DNA of 64,000 bases, taken from assembly GCA_014055465.1 (NCBI GenBank), contig WIAF01000013.1, positions 1 to 64,000 on the forward strand, given 5' to 3'. The notes beneath the pieces were generated by a model. The model did no database searches. It saw only the letters and a list, made by a program, of their open reading frames with translations, and had not been told where the DNA came from. The position numbers and the translations under genes were made by a program. The stretch comes from Nitrospira sp. CR1.1. Its GTDB lineage: Bacteria > Nitrospirota > Nitrospiria > Nitrospirales > Nitrospiraceae. Below, piece by piece: positions 45,301 through 53,321 of this stretch (position 1 is the first letter of the stretch; the number at the start of each line of letters is the position of its first letter).

Positions 45301-45451
45301 TGGCGGGAATACTTCACATACCCCGGCGCAAGCTCTTCGTCGAGGGATGTTGGCTGTCATGGCCGAAGCAAACTCGAATCCGAAGCATGTCTACTTTGCC
45401 CATCCCTTCGCCTGGGCTGCGTTTTTCTTGGTAGGCGAGGGCCACTTGTAG
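42326..45451 (+). CDS. Exported TPR-CHAT protease-like protein
   Basis: The 1041-residue protein begins with a signal peptide (ATVLVGSAAFSIYPAWG, cut before AAHG). Residues 50-460 are a long kinesin-light-chain-type TPR array with the recurrent pattern RALRIQKATVGPQHPFVAVTLNALG. A helical linker leads to a C-terminal CHAT domain (about 620-1041). The caspase-like catalytic pair is intact: His890 in SFATHG and Cys942 in LSACNTA, followed by LARAFFFAGAKALLVSQWSVDD. CHAT proteins are clan CD proteases or signalling scaffolds; this one should work in the periplasm. It ends seven bases before the convergent FecR gene. Confidence 0.88.
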   Translation: MWFKLRSVHASAIATVLVGSAAFSIYPAWGAAHGSPVSNSPPAEAESLARADELNRQALTLHHSGRFADALPLAKEALTLREAALVPKDLLIAESLNTLGIVLQESDYKAARPLLDRALKIRQEAFPSDPLAIAESLTNLSRTLYAAGQFAQARPMLDQAVHIRETSLGPTAPQVAVSLVHLSIVVSQHGDLQHSRSLMERALSILNPLEHDHSLELAMGLNYYGNILRRQGEFAEARVPLERSLSIRERILGPSHPHVARTLSRMGQLEAVTGNYQAALPLFQRALRINEESLGATHAEIAGDLNEIGSVHRALGNFAEAKRSFERALRIQKATVGPQHPFVAVTLNALGQLAAQVNKPDEAKSLFQEALAIQDHALGHGHIFSTETLTALGYLDVQRGALKEATDYFERASRIRESLLGSTHPDVAASLFDLARGLHAQGKLKAAREHYERARRSTLMHISANQNLEEASQTRVWAQQLKGLYDYELLLATVANKPSLDTTPPTAMADSFLVAEQARGWMIQSAIARAMARQSLEGDTHQLVLKLDNLRRQRQAVWGKLTELYSQSVEQRNETDLANVQRELETVQATILSDEKDLEHESPRYAEFALPKPATISGTQSLLTPNEALISWLTLSDRICIWLVRSGQPPLYRENFIPRSKLADLVNQVRTSLTPAFTSSPDVAGLPPFAIDASRELYRLLIEPVSSQLDKIEHLVLIPDSVLMPLPLAALLHDQTNRWPNGLADFARTGGIVPVKDLVRYKDLPWLGSAYTLTVIPSASALKLLRESTSLKNGRREQFIGFGDPVLQGTGISRGGALPKHRGARVLRSELELLNRLPGTREELLAVAAAMNVPPEGHVFLSEQATETQVTQLNRSGRLGSANVLSFATHGLLSGELLGLKQPALVLTPPPFPTDEDDGLLSLDDILHLNLARTNWVILSACNTAGGDGSGDNLTGLARAFFFAGAKALLVSQWSVDDRATQFLMTETFKYYGGNTSHTPAQALRRGMLAVMAEANSNPKHVYFAHPFAWAAFFLVGEGHL

Positions 45452-45458
45452 GATAATC

Positions 45459-46124
45459 CTATTTCTTCACGAGATCCTTTGCCCAGTCCAGGGCTGCGGC
45501 GTACTCCTCCTCCTTCGGTTTGGTGCATTTTTTACCTCGAACACCGTAACTGATGGTGCCCGTGCGGATGGGACAGGTGCCGAAAGCGGTTCCGAACTCG
45601 ACCACTCCTTCCAGCACTCGCAACGTCGTCTCGCCATCCTCCTGCACCTTGATGTCGAATTCGGTTTGTTTCACTCGCGCACTAGCTACCGGCGTTTCGA
45701 CTTCCAATGGCTTGGGCCCTTCTGCGATCCTGACGAGTAACTCGCCTTTCTTGACTCGTAGAATTCTGATCAGGGGACGATGCTTCTCCCATCGAGAGAG
45801 CACCATCACCTCCGTCCCTTCGTTCAAATAGACTTGTATCGCGCCGTCCACGAGAATCTCTGCCTGGTTGCCCGGCTCTGTCTTCAGCACATCGAACTCA
45901 TAGAGGGGCACCGCCCCCTTACCGCGCAGGGCCTCTTGAATTCCATCTTTTCTCACAATGAGAAGCGACCCGACGGCGTTTTGCGCCATTCCAGCCGCTT
46001 GTGACTGAGCCGACGCGTCTTCGTCCATGAGAAGCATCGCTCCCAAGGGCACCATGATTGCGAGACCAACGACTGCAAGAACGCGAACCAACCGAGCATC
46101 TGGCCTAGATGAGACATTGCGCAT
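45459..46124 (-). CDS. Second exported FecR-domain protein
   Basis: I start at the ATG at 46124 (221 residues), with GGAG nine bases upstream; a TTG 15 bases earlier is weaker. The N-terminus has a membrane segment or signal peptide (VRVLAVVGLAIMVPLGAMLLM). The rest is a FecR domain: GSLLIVRKDG near 52-61, VPLYEFDVLKTEPGNQAEILVDG and EGTEVMVLSRWEKH, then RVKKGELLVRI and TPVASARVKQTEFDIKV. Two cysteines (CPIRTG, KKCTKP) follow. It is convergent with the CHAT gene and close to the beta-propeller gene on the same strand (82 bases), so the last two may be an operon. No partner sigma factor is seen. Confidence 0.8.
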   Translation of the reverse strand: MRNVSSRPDARLVRVLAVVGLAIMVPLGAMLLMDEDASAQSQAAGMAQNAVGSLLIVRKDGIQEALRGKGAVPLYEFDVLKTEPGNQAEILVDGAIQVYLNEGTEVMVLSRWEKHRPLIRILRVKKGELLVRIAEGPKPLEVETPVASARVKQTEFDIKVQEDGETTLRVLEGVVEFGTAFGTCPIRTGTISYGVRGKKCTKPKEEEYAAALDWAKDLVKK

Positions 46125-46206
46125 AATGCTGTTCTCCAAGAGCGGTTCGAATGTTGGTCAAATCCATGATCAGCGCTGGCTCTTGCTGATTGCCTCCATT
46201 CTGATT

Positions 46207-47220
46207 CTATCGAGAGACCACGACGCGAATCGGTTTCCGACCTAACGGCACGGTCGCGATGACCTGACTTGTCGCCGTATCGATCACCCGGAGATCGTTT
46301 GATTTCGAATGTGCGACGTAGACAAGCGAGCCCAGAGGATTCGACCAAATCCCATTGGGTTCCTCTCCGACATCAATCTGATCTCGAATCTTGAGATTTT
46401 TAGGGTCTGCCAATGTGGTCACGACTTTGTTGAGTCCTCCGACGGATATATAGGCCAATGGACCAGTCGTGCCTTTGTAACCGAAGGTGATTTGCTGTGG
46501 AGCCTGACCGACGTCCAACGTCCCCACAACCTTATTCTCTTTCGGATCAATCACAAACACATCGTTCTGCCCCGTATTCGTGCCCCAGATATACCCGTTC
46601 GGAGCGAGCACGAGAAAATGCGGGTTCGTGCCGACCGGAATTGTCTCGATAACCTGATGGGCCGCCACATCCACAACTGAGACGGTTTTGTTCATACTGC
46701 TGACATACGCGAATTGCCCATCCTGGGAAAACGTGATGCCCATTGCCTGTGGAATGGGAATAACGCCGAGGACCCGGTATCCGACTGTTTCAACGATGGA
46801 AACAGTTCCATCCGCAATGTTCGCAACCCAGGCATGTTTGCCATCGTTGGTGATGGCGACCACATGACTTCGCTTTCCCGTATATATCGAGGCAACAGTC
46901 TGTAAGGTGGGAGTGTCGATGACCGAGACGGCGCCTGAAGCAAGATTCGTTGCAAACAACTTTCGACCATCACGGGTCAAGGCCAGATCGTGGGTGGCAT
47001 GATTGAGGGTTTCGATCTCCCCCACCGGCTTGAAGGTGTCGCCGTCAATAACCGACACCGTATTCGAGCTCTCATTGGCCACATAAATTCTCGTCGCATC
47101 ACGCGGTGGCATGACATTGGAAACCGGTGGCGTCTCCGCACAGCCCACACTAAGACCTGTCAGAAGTATTGGCCACAACATGAACGAAAAGAGTGGCGAA
47201 GCTCTTGTGATCCGTTGCAT
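46207..47220 (-). CDS. YVTN/YncE-like beta-propeller lipoprotein
   Basis: The 337-residue protein has a lipobox ending SVGC (Cys27) and then seven roughly 40-residue beta-propeller repeats with YVTN-family motifs, such as RIYVANESSNTVSVIDGDTFKPVGEI and HAWVANIADGTVSIVETVGYRVLGVI. Such proteins bind surface or periplasmic ligands or act as scaffolds; no catalytic motif is visible. GGGAGG is five bases before the start. It lies upstream of the second FecR gene in the same direction. Function in this locus is unknown. Confidence 0.85.
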   Translation of the reverse strand: MQRITRASPLFSFMLWPILLTGLSVGCAETPPVSNVMPPRDATRIYVANESSNTVSVIDGDTFKPVGEIETLNHATHDLALTRDGRKLFATNLASGAVSVIDTPTLQTVASIYTGKRSHVVAITNDGKHAWVANIADGTVSIVETVGYRVLGVIPIPQAMGITFSQDGQFAYVSSMNKTVSVVDVAAHQVIETIPVGTNPHFLVLAPNGYIWGTNTGQNDVFVIDPKENKVVGTLDVGQAPQQITFGYKGTTGPLAYISVGGLNKVVTTLADPKNLKIRDQIDVGEEPNGIWSNPLGSLVYVAHSKSNDLRVIDTATSQVIATVPLGRKPIRVVVSR

Positions 47221-47505
47221 CTTGGCCTCCCTGCCGGATAGCGGCTGGTGACATCAGCCCTATGATGGCTCCCCTGCGGCAATGAAGCTACTGGTACGCC
47301 TCACACTCAAAAAATTCAACCACTATTCCTCAATTCCTCCGAAGAAATAATTACACGTATTTCTCGGCCCTCCCTGGCAAGTCCTCATTGAGAAACGAAC
47401 CTACTTGCGGTAGCTTATGAGCATTGTTCTTGCTGCCGGCCAAATCGTCCCAACAGGCAGGCGCAAGGATCCGAACGGATAGTTTCCCAGCCTTACTTGA
47501 ACTAA

Positions 47506-48294
47506 ATGATTCCTCATTCAGAGAACGCTCATCTTCCATGGCACGGTGCAGGGCTGAGTGATGTCGGCTTACTCCGCTCGTCCAATCAAGACGCGTTCGT
47601 CGTGGACAATGACCTAGGCGTATGGGTGGTGGCCGACGGCATGGGGGGGCGAGCCGGCGGCGACGTCGCCAGCAGGCTGACCGTCAAGGCGCTTATCGAT
47701 CACTTCCAGCAGCACCAAGAAAGCGGCCGACCAGCTATCGTCAATGGAAACGATGGTGAGACATCAGTTCAATTGCGTAAAGCGATTCAACGGGCCGACG
47801 AGGCCATTCGAGGGAAAGCGCGTGAAGAACCGGCCTTGTCCGGCATGGGCACCACCATCGTCGCGGTGGTGGTGTCATCCTTATCCCCATTACAACTCGT
47901 GATCGGCCATGTCGGAGATAGTCGGGCGTATCTGTACCGCGATCAGGAGCTTCGACTTTTGACCCGCGATCATTCGTTGGTCGAGGATCTCCTTGCACGC
48001 GGTCACATTTCACCGGAGGAAGTTCCTTCTCATCCTCAGCGTCATATTCTTGTGCGTGCATTGGGCGTAGAGGGGCAGACAGACCCTGATATAGCCAGTC
48101 AGGCGGTCCAACCAGGGGATATCCTGCTGCTCTGCACCGACGGCATTACAAAAATGTTGAGCGATCAGCAAATCAGCGGCCATTTGAACCACGCCAGTCA
48201 TTCACCACATGAGGCATGCAATAGGCTGGTCTCAGAAGCCAATGCAGAGGGAGGAAAGGACAATGCAACAGCTGTTGTTGTACGCTTCTCCTAA
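47506..48294 (+). CDS. PP2C-type serine/threonine phosphatase
   Basis: The 262-residue protein shows all PP2C motifs: GLSDVGLLRSSNQDAFVVD near 16-34, VVADGMGGRAGGDVAS around 41-56, SGMGTTIVAVVV, the VGDSRAYLYRDQELRLLTRDHSL block, LLLCTDGITKML, and GGKDNATAVVVRF at the end. The metal-binding Asp residues are present. It is a soluble Stp1/PppA-like enzyme that removes phosphate from serine or threonine. Next to it is an FHA-containing cyclase gene on the same strand, and T6SS FHA proteins are encoded 13 kb away, so it might reverse T6SS threonine phosphorylation; no kinase is seen. The start has no clear ribosome binding site. Confidence 0.9.
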   Translation: MIPHSENAHLPWHGAGLSDVGLLRSSNQDAFVVDNDLGVWVVADGMGGRAGGDVASRLTVKALIDHFQQHQESGRPAIVNGNDGETSVQLRKAIQRADEAIRGKAREEPALSGMGTTIVAVVVSSLSPLQLVIGHVGDSRAYLYRDQELRLLTRDHSLVEDLLARGHISPEEVPSHPQRHILVRALGVEGQTDPDIASQAVQPGDILLLCTDGITKMLSDQQISGHLNHASHSPHEACNRLVSEANAEGGKDNATAVVVRFS

Positions 48295-48373
48295 CAACCT
48301 GGAACCAACATCTTGCTCCCGATAAGACACACTACCCGACAGCGAAGATGCCGGCGCATCGCAGCGTAACATT

Positions 48374-49351
48374 ATGACATTTGATTTCGAATCCCTCAAT
48401 TTAACCGAAATCATTCGGCTTCAAAATCAACTGTCGGAGTTGCTTGCCCGGCGTTTTGAAAGGACTCTCGCGCTTGCCTTCAGCGACGTGACCGGCTCGA
48501 CGGCGTATTTTGCCCGCTTCGGAAATGAGGCGGGGCGCAGACTCCAGCAGCGCCATGTCGACCTCATCGTCAAGAGCCTGGATGGATCATCCGGCCGCAT
48601 TGTGGATACAGTCGGCGATGGCGTGTTTCTCTGCTTCCCCCGCGTCGAGGCGGCGATAGAAGTGTTGGAACGTTTCCAGTCCCTGCGACTGCAGGAGAAT
48701 TCTCATATTCCCCCTGAGCATCAGATGACAACGAGAATCGGCATCCACTGTGGCACCGTCTTGACGGATGGGGTCATCGTCACGGGCGACCCGGTCAACC
48801 TCTGCGCGAAACTCGCCGCTACCGCGCAACCAGGCGAGATTCGCATCACGAAACAGGCATTTCTCGAACTGACTGTCCAACGGCGGCTTCGCTGCCGGTC
48901 TATTGGCCCGGTAAAACTCGCCGGGGTAAACGAGCCGATGGACCTGTTCGCATACGCCTGGGCTGATCCCGTCCGCTTTCCCGTTGCCGTGCTCATTGCG
49001 GAAACAGGAGAACAGATCCCTCTGCCGCCACAGCCGATCATTACCTTCGGCCGGTTACGCGAACTGAACGGCACCCATGCGAATGATATTGTGCTCACCC
49101 ACAAAGATCCGACTCGGGCGCAGCACATCAGCCGGTGGCATTTCGAAGTACGGCGGGCTCCGGAAGGACTGATTCTGCGCTCAGTTTCGACTCAACCGAC
49201 CGAGGTGAATGGAAGGGCTATCTGCAAAGGAGAAGAAACAAGCGTCTCGGCAGGGACTATCGTTCGCTTATCAGATGTCCTGACCCTACAGTTTATTTCC
49301 AGCGCATCAGACGAGGCATCTGAAGACAACGCCGTGACCACCATTTCTTAG
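48374..49351 (+). CDS. Class III nucleotide cyclase fused to FHA domain
   Basis: The 325-residue protein has a class III adenylate/guanylate cyclase domain at about 32-200, with metal-binding Asp38 in SDVTGST and Asp82 in VDTVGDG, then RIGIHCGTVLTDGVIVTGDPVNLCAKLAA. An FHA-like C-terminal domain (about 220-305) has ITFGRLRE, RAQHISRWHFEV and QPTEVNG. It would make cAMP or cGMP and bind a phosphothreonine partner. It follows the PP2C gene by 79 bases, which suggests linked phospho- and cyclic-nucleotide signalling. Catalytic residues for base recognition were not examined individually. Confidence 0.85.
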   Translation: MTFDFESLNLTEIIRLQNQLSELLARRFERTLALAFSDVTGSTAYFARFGNEAGRRLQQRHVDLIVKSLDGSSGRIVDTVGDGVFLCFPRVEAAIEVLERFQSLRLQENSHIPPEHQMTTRIGIHCGTVLTDGVIVTGDPVNLCAKLAATAQPGEIRITKQAFLELTVQRRLRCRSIGPVKLAGVNEPMDLFAYAWADPVRFPVAVLIAETGEQIPLPPQPIITFGRLRELNGTHANDIVLTHKDPTRAQHISRWHFEVRRAPEGLILRSVSTQPTEVNGRAICKGEETSVSAGTIVRLSDVLTLQFISSASDEASEDNAVTTIS

Positions 49352-49354
49352 GGT

Positions 49355-49399
49355 TCCCGCACGGCCCTGTGAGCATCGTGCCTTGCCCCTGTTGCGGGA
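49355..49399. terminator. Possible bidirectional terminator between convergent genes
   Basis: TCCCGCA at 49355-49361 pairs with TGCGGGA at 49393-49399, and an inner CACG/CGTG pair can extend the structure. It lies in the 56-base gap between the convergent cyclase-FHA and DUF4384 genes, where a shared terminator is expected. There is no long T run, so the call is weak. Confidence 0.3.
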
Positions 49400-49407
49400 G
49401 AGTCCAA

Positions 49408-50352
49408 CTACTTATCCAATGGAACTCCTCTCCGTTGCTTGCTGTAGGTATCGACTGTCTTGCTCGTTGTGAGTAGCGGCACGGAACGATCCACCCCGGT
49501 TAACTTCGCGCCTCGACGCCCCTTCCTGATGTCGGACTCCAGGCGTTGGAGGTAGTCTCGGCTTTCGTCGCACCCACGTCCGGCACTATCACCGCCCTCC
49601 TCGATCGGCACCGCACTCAACATCGCCTTAATGGTTTCAGCGCCAAACGGGTGCGTGATGAGGATATGTTCCGGATCTGCATCACCCCCGAACGAATAGG
49701 TCCGCCCACCATGAATCAGCGCCTGGCCGCGATACACATTCGGCGCCAAATGCACCACACAACCATCAGCCATGAAATAGTCAAGTTTGAGATAGGCATC
49801 GCGATCAGACTGCACGTACACGATCAGACGATCCCCCTCGATGTAATGGCCATCGGCCTTATCGACCCACACCCTCAACCCAAACCCTTGCGATTGCGGC
49901 ATCAACGGAGTTTGCGCCTCTTGCGCAACCTGTTTGGCGTTTGCTCGTTGCTTGATCAAATCCTCGAATGAAACCGGGCTCAGTTTGGCGCTCACCGTAA
50001 TACAAATTTCCTGCCCCTTCTTTTCTTCTTTTTCCACCCTGATCTGTTCCAACATTCCGGCGCTCACCGTTTGAATCAGGTCGTCTTCAAGCTTCAACTT
50101 CCTCACGGTGGAAGTGGATTCCACCAACACACGATGACTGCGAACGGCTTGCTCCTGCGCAATGGTCATTGCGGCCCTTTTGGCCTGAGCCGGTGTTTCG
50201 TTATCGCCGTAGGAATAACAGCCCTCGCCACGAACAGTCTCCAGCTCGTGACTCGCTGCCTTTGTGCCCGCAAGGACGATTGGGGAATCGAAAATCGACA
50301 AGACTACGCAGAGCGCAAGCGGTGCAGAGGACCATGGATGCAGCTTATTCAT
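49408..50352 (-). CDS. Exported DUF4384 protein
   Basis: The 314-residue protein has a signal peptide (APLALCVVLSIFDSPIVLAG). An N-terminal LPP20/PrsW-like segment (GEGCYSYGDNETPAQAKRAAMTIAQEQAVRSHRVLVES at about 42-79) is followed by a DUF4384 domain near 155-265: LRVWVDKADGHYIEGDRLIVYVQSDRDAYLKLDYFMADGCVVHLAPN, and HILITHPFGAETIKAMLS. DUF4384 domains are commonly found with caspase-type peptidases. Here two CHAT genes flank it within 5 kb. It is divergent from the second CHAT gene. Confidence 0.78.
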   Translation of the reverse strand: MNKLHPWSSAPLALCVVLSIFDSPIVLAGTKAASHELETVRGEGCYSYGDNETPAQAKRAAMTIAQEQAVRSHRVLVESTSTVRKLKLEDDLIQTVSAGMLEQIRVEKEEKKGQEICITVSAKLSPVSFEDLIKQRANAKQVAQEAQTPLMPQSQGFGLRVWVDKADGHYIEGDRLIVYVQSDRDAYLKLDYFMADGCVVHLAPNVYRGQALIHGGRTYSFGGDADPEHILITHPFGAETIKAMLSAVPIEEGGDSAGRGCDESRDYLQRLESDIRKGRRGAKLTGVDRSVPLLTTSKTVDTYSKQRRGVPLDK

Positions 50353-50642
50353 AGGTCACCCGTTACCCTGTCAATCAGCAATGAAGGTTATGGTTCTCAC
50401 GCCGCCAAGGGAGTTCAGAAAATATAGACAATTGTGCCCCCCTTGTCGAGGAATGCCTCACGAGAAATACACGTATAGCGGCCGGAGTTTCCTCTTATTC
50501 ATCGGCAATGTCCATTGCAGCAGTCCTGGCTTCCCGATACAATCATATCGGGCATCCAAGTGTTGCTCTTCCTATGGCATCCTGCAATAGGGAGCACCTA
50601 CGCGCGATGCCGTCGATCAGCCGGGAAAGAAGGAGGTGCGTC

Positions 50643-53183
50643 ATGGCCACGGTGCTTGCCCCTCCAACCATTCACAACAAACCCCTGCCGACGCCCTCTC
50701 ACGGCCCGGCATCTTACGTGATCCCCGACATGAAAACTCTGACGCTTCTTGCGGTCTTCTTTGTCTGCATCGTCGTTGCCGGTCAGGACTGGGCACCAGA
50801 CGCGCTCGCACAAGAGACCAGCTCTCCTGAGACGCTGATGGAACAAGGGCAATCCGCCTATCAGCAAGGGGCCTTCACCCAAGCGATGCAATATTGGACC
50901 GAGGCCGGCCTTCGTTATGAACGGGAGGGCAAAACACGAGAGCAAATCAAGGCGCAAGTGAATCTCTCGCAAGCGCTCTATCAAACCGGGCACTATAAGG
51001 AAGCGGGATCGATCTTGGTTGATTCGGGAAAACAAGTGGATCGAATTGGAGATCCCCTCCTTAAAGCCATTGTGCAGGGGCGGCTGGGCTCTGTCCTCTT
51101 TGCGCTAGGTGATAATAAAGAGGCGTTACGTGCAATCGAAGAGGGTCTCGCCTCGGCCAGAGCACTCGACAATTCGGCCCTTGCCGCGACCATGCTGAAC
51201 GATCAGGGCAACATTCTCACGGCCGACGGACGATACTCTTCTGCGGTGGCTGCCTACACCGAATCGTCTATCCTGGCCAAAGCCTCTCGTCAACCATCGC
51301 TGACCACCATCGCCCTGATCAATGCCGGCCGAGCCACAATCCAAGAGGGGTCGCTCGACACAGCCAAGGCGCGCTTAGACCTCGCCGCGCAGGAAATCGC
51401 CTCGATGTCGGATTCGTTCGACAAGGCCAATGCCTGGCTCAGCCTTGGGGACGCCTATGAAGAAATCGTCCAGCCCCGCATCGGCGACGTCTCTTCGAGA
51501 AATGTCGTGCAACGGACGCTTCTTGCGGCCAAGAGTTCACGGGGTGTTGAACTACAGCCGGGGACACCTCCGACGCAGGGGCCGGGTGCGACCACACCTC
51601 CACCTGATACACAACCCCCTCCCAAAAAGCCTAGCCCTCTACCCACACTTCGCCAGGCGGCGGACGCCTACTGGAATGCGATCCAGGTCGCGACCAGGAT
51701 CGGGGATGCACGAAACGAATCCTACGGGTGGGGCTACCTGGGTCACTTGTATGAAACGCAGCATCGCACGGATGAAGCGCTGGACCTGACCCGACGAGCC
51801 CTGCTCGCCGCTCAACAGGTCAGCTCTCCGGAGTCCCAATACCGGTGGCACTGGCAGACTGCACGTCTGCTGCGGTCCAAAGGCCAGATCAACGAGGCGA
51901 TGGCTGCCTATCAGCGAGCGATTGAAACCTTGCAACCCATCAGGTCGGAGTTTACGGTGGGAGGCCACAACCGCCGGTTTTCCTTTCGCGAGACGACCGG
52001 CAATCTGTTCTTTGAGCTGTCAGATCTGTTACTGCAACGCGCAGCCTCAACACCAGACCTAGCGGCCCGCCAGCGTCTCCTCGGACAGGCGCAGGACACG
52101 GTTGAACTCTACAAGGCGGCGGAGCTGCAAGACTATTTCAGAGATGAGTGTGTCGCGACCGCCCGATCGACGAGCACGGCGGTCGCCCAGGAATCCAAGT
52201 CCACGGCTATCGTCTATCCCATTATCCTGGCAGACCGCATGGAGCTGCTCGTGAGCATGCCGGCCGGACTGAAACAGTTCATTGTGCCGGTGACCGGCGA
52301 GCAGCTGACGGAAGAAATACGCGCCTTCAGACTCGGCCTCGAAGATCGTTCCAACAACGCCTATCGTCCCCATGCCCAGAAGCTCTATCAGTGGTTGATT
52401 CGCCCCATGGAGGCAGACCTGACCAATGCGCACATCACCACCCTGGTTTTTGTACCGGACGGACCGCTACGGACGATTCCGATGGGGCCCTTGCATGACG
52501 GCACGAAGTTTTTGATTGAGCGCTATGCGGTGGCGACCACGCCGGGATTGACACTCACGGATCCGCGACCGCTCAACCGGAAGCAGATCCGCTTGTTCTC
52601 CATGGGGCTGACCGAGGCGGTGCAGGGCTTTTCGGCCTTGCCCTATGTCGGCAATGAATTAAAGGCGGTTCAGGCGATTTACGGTGGGAAACAGGTGCTG
52701 AATGAAGAGTTTCGCGCCGGGAAGGTCGAACGTGACCTTAATGAACAGCCATACAACATGATCCACATTGCCTCCCACGGCAAGGTTGAAAGTGATGTCA
52801 CCAAGAGTTTTGTACTCACGTTTGACGACCGCATCACGATGGATCGCCTGAGCCATCTCGTGGGATTGTTCGAGATGCGCACGGTGCCTCTCGAATTGTT
52901 GACACTGAGCGCCTGCGAAACAGCCGCCGGGGACGATCGCGCGGCCTTAGGTTTGGCAGGAATGGCGATCAAGGCCGGCGCGAAAAGCGCCCTTGCGACC
53001 CTCTGGTTTATCGATGACGAAGCCACGGCCGAACTCATCACCGAGTTCTACAAGAATCTCCAGGACCCAGCCACATCCAAAGCGATGGCGTTGCAACAGG
53101 CTCAGCTCACGCTGCTGAAAAACCCCGAGCGAGCCCATCCCGGCTTGTGGGCGCCTTTCTTGTTGATTAACAATTGGTTGTAA
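50643..53183 (+). CDS. Second exported TPR-CHAT protease-like protein
   Basis: I start at the ATG at 50643 (846 residues), which has GGAGGTG four bases upstream; a longer frame from 50508 has no comparable site. Residues 30-60 form a signal peptide (LTLLAVFFVCIVVAGQ, likely cut after ALAQ) preceded by a short hydrophilic stretch. TPRs run from about 65 to 250 and again from 345 to 420, separated by a Pro-rich spacer (TPPPDTQPPPKKPSPLP). The C-terminal CHAT domain (about 510-846) has His712 in IASHGK and Cys758 in LSACETAAGD. It should act outside the cytoplasm. It lies downstream of a divergent DUF4384 gene. Confidence 0.87.
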   Translation: MATVLAPPTIHNKPLPTPSHGPASYVIPDMKTLTLLAVFFVCIVVAGQDWAPDALAQETSSPETLMEQGQSAYQQGAFTQAMQYWTEAGLRYEREGKTREQIKAQVNLSQALYQTGHYKEAGSILVDSGKQVDRIGDPLLKAIVQGRLGSVLFALGDNKEALRAIEEGLASARALDNSALAATMLNDQGNILTADGRYSSAVAAYTESSILAKASRQPSLTTIALINAGRATIQEGSLDTAKARLDLAAQEIASMSDSFDKANAWLSLGDAYEEIVQPRIGDVSSRNVVQRTLLAAKSSRGVELQPGTPPTQGPGATTPPPDTQPPPKKPSPLPTLRQAADAYWNAIQVATRIGDARNESYGWGYLGHLYETQHRTDEALDLTRRALLAAQQVSSPESQYRWHWQTARLLRSKGQINEAMAAYQRAIETLQPIRSEFTVGGHNRRFSFRETTGNLFFELSDLLLQRAASTPDLAARQRLLGQAQDTVELYKAAELQDYFRDECVATARSTSTAVAQESKSTAIVYPIILADRMELLVSMPAGLKQFIVPVTGEQLTEEIRAFRLGLEDRSNNAYRPHAQKLYQWLIRPMEADLTNAHITTLVFVPDGPLRTIPMGPLHDGTKFLIERYAVATTPGLTLTDPRPLNRKQIRLFSMGLTEAVQGFSALPYVGNELKAVQAIYGGKQVLNEEFRAGKVERDLNEQPYNMIHIASHGKVESDVTKSFVLTFDDRITMDRLSHLVGLFEMRTVPLELLTLSACETAAGDDRAALGLAGMAIKAGAKSALATLWFIDDEATAELITEFYKNLQDPATSKAMALQQAQLTLLKNPERAHPGLWAPFLLINNWL

Positions 53184-53321
53184 GCTCGACTGCACGACCA
53201 GACCTCCTGCATCTACGTCCTGTCTCATCCTGATGCTCCTTCACGAGCAGAGCGGAACTCTTCGCCCCCGGTCCCCCTTCCTAGCCAGCTGAAAATCCCC
53301 TGCTATAGTTGATGGAGAGCA

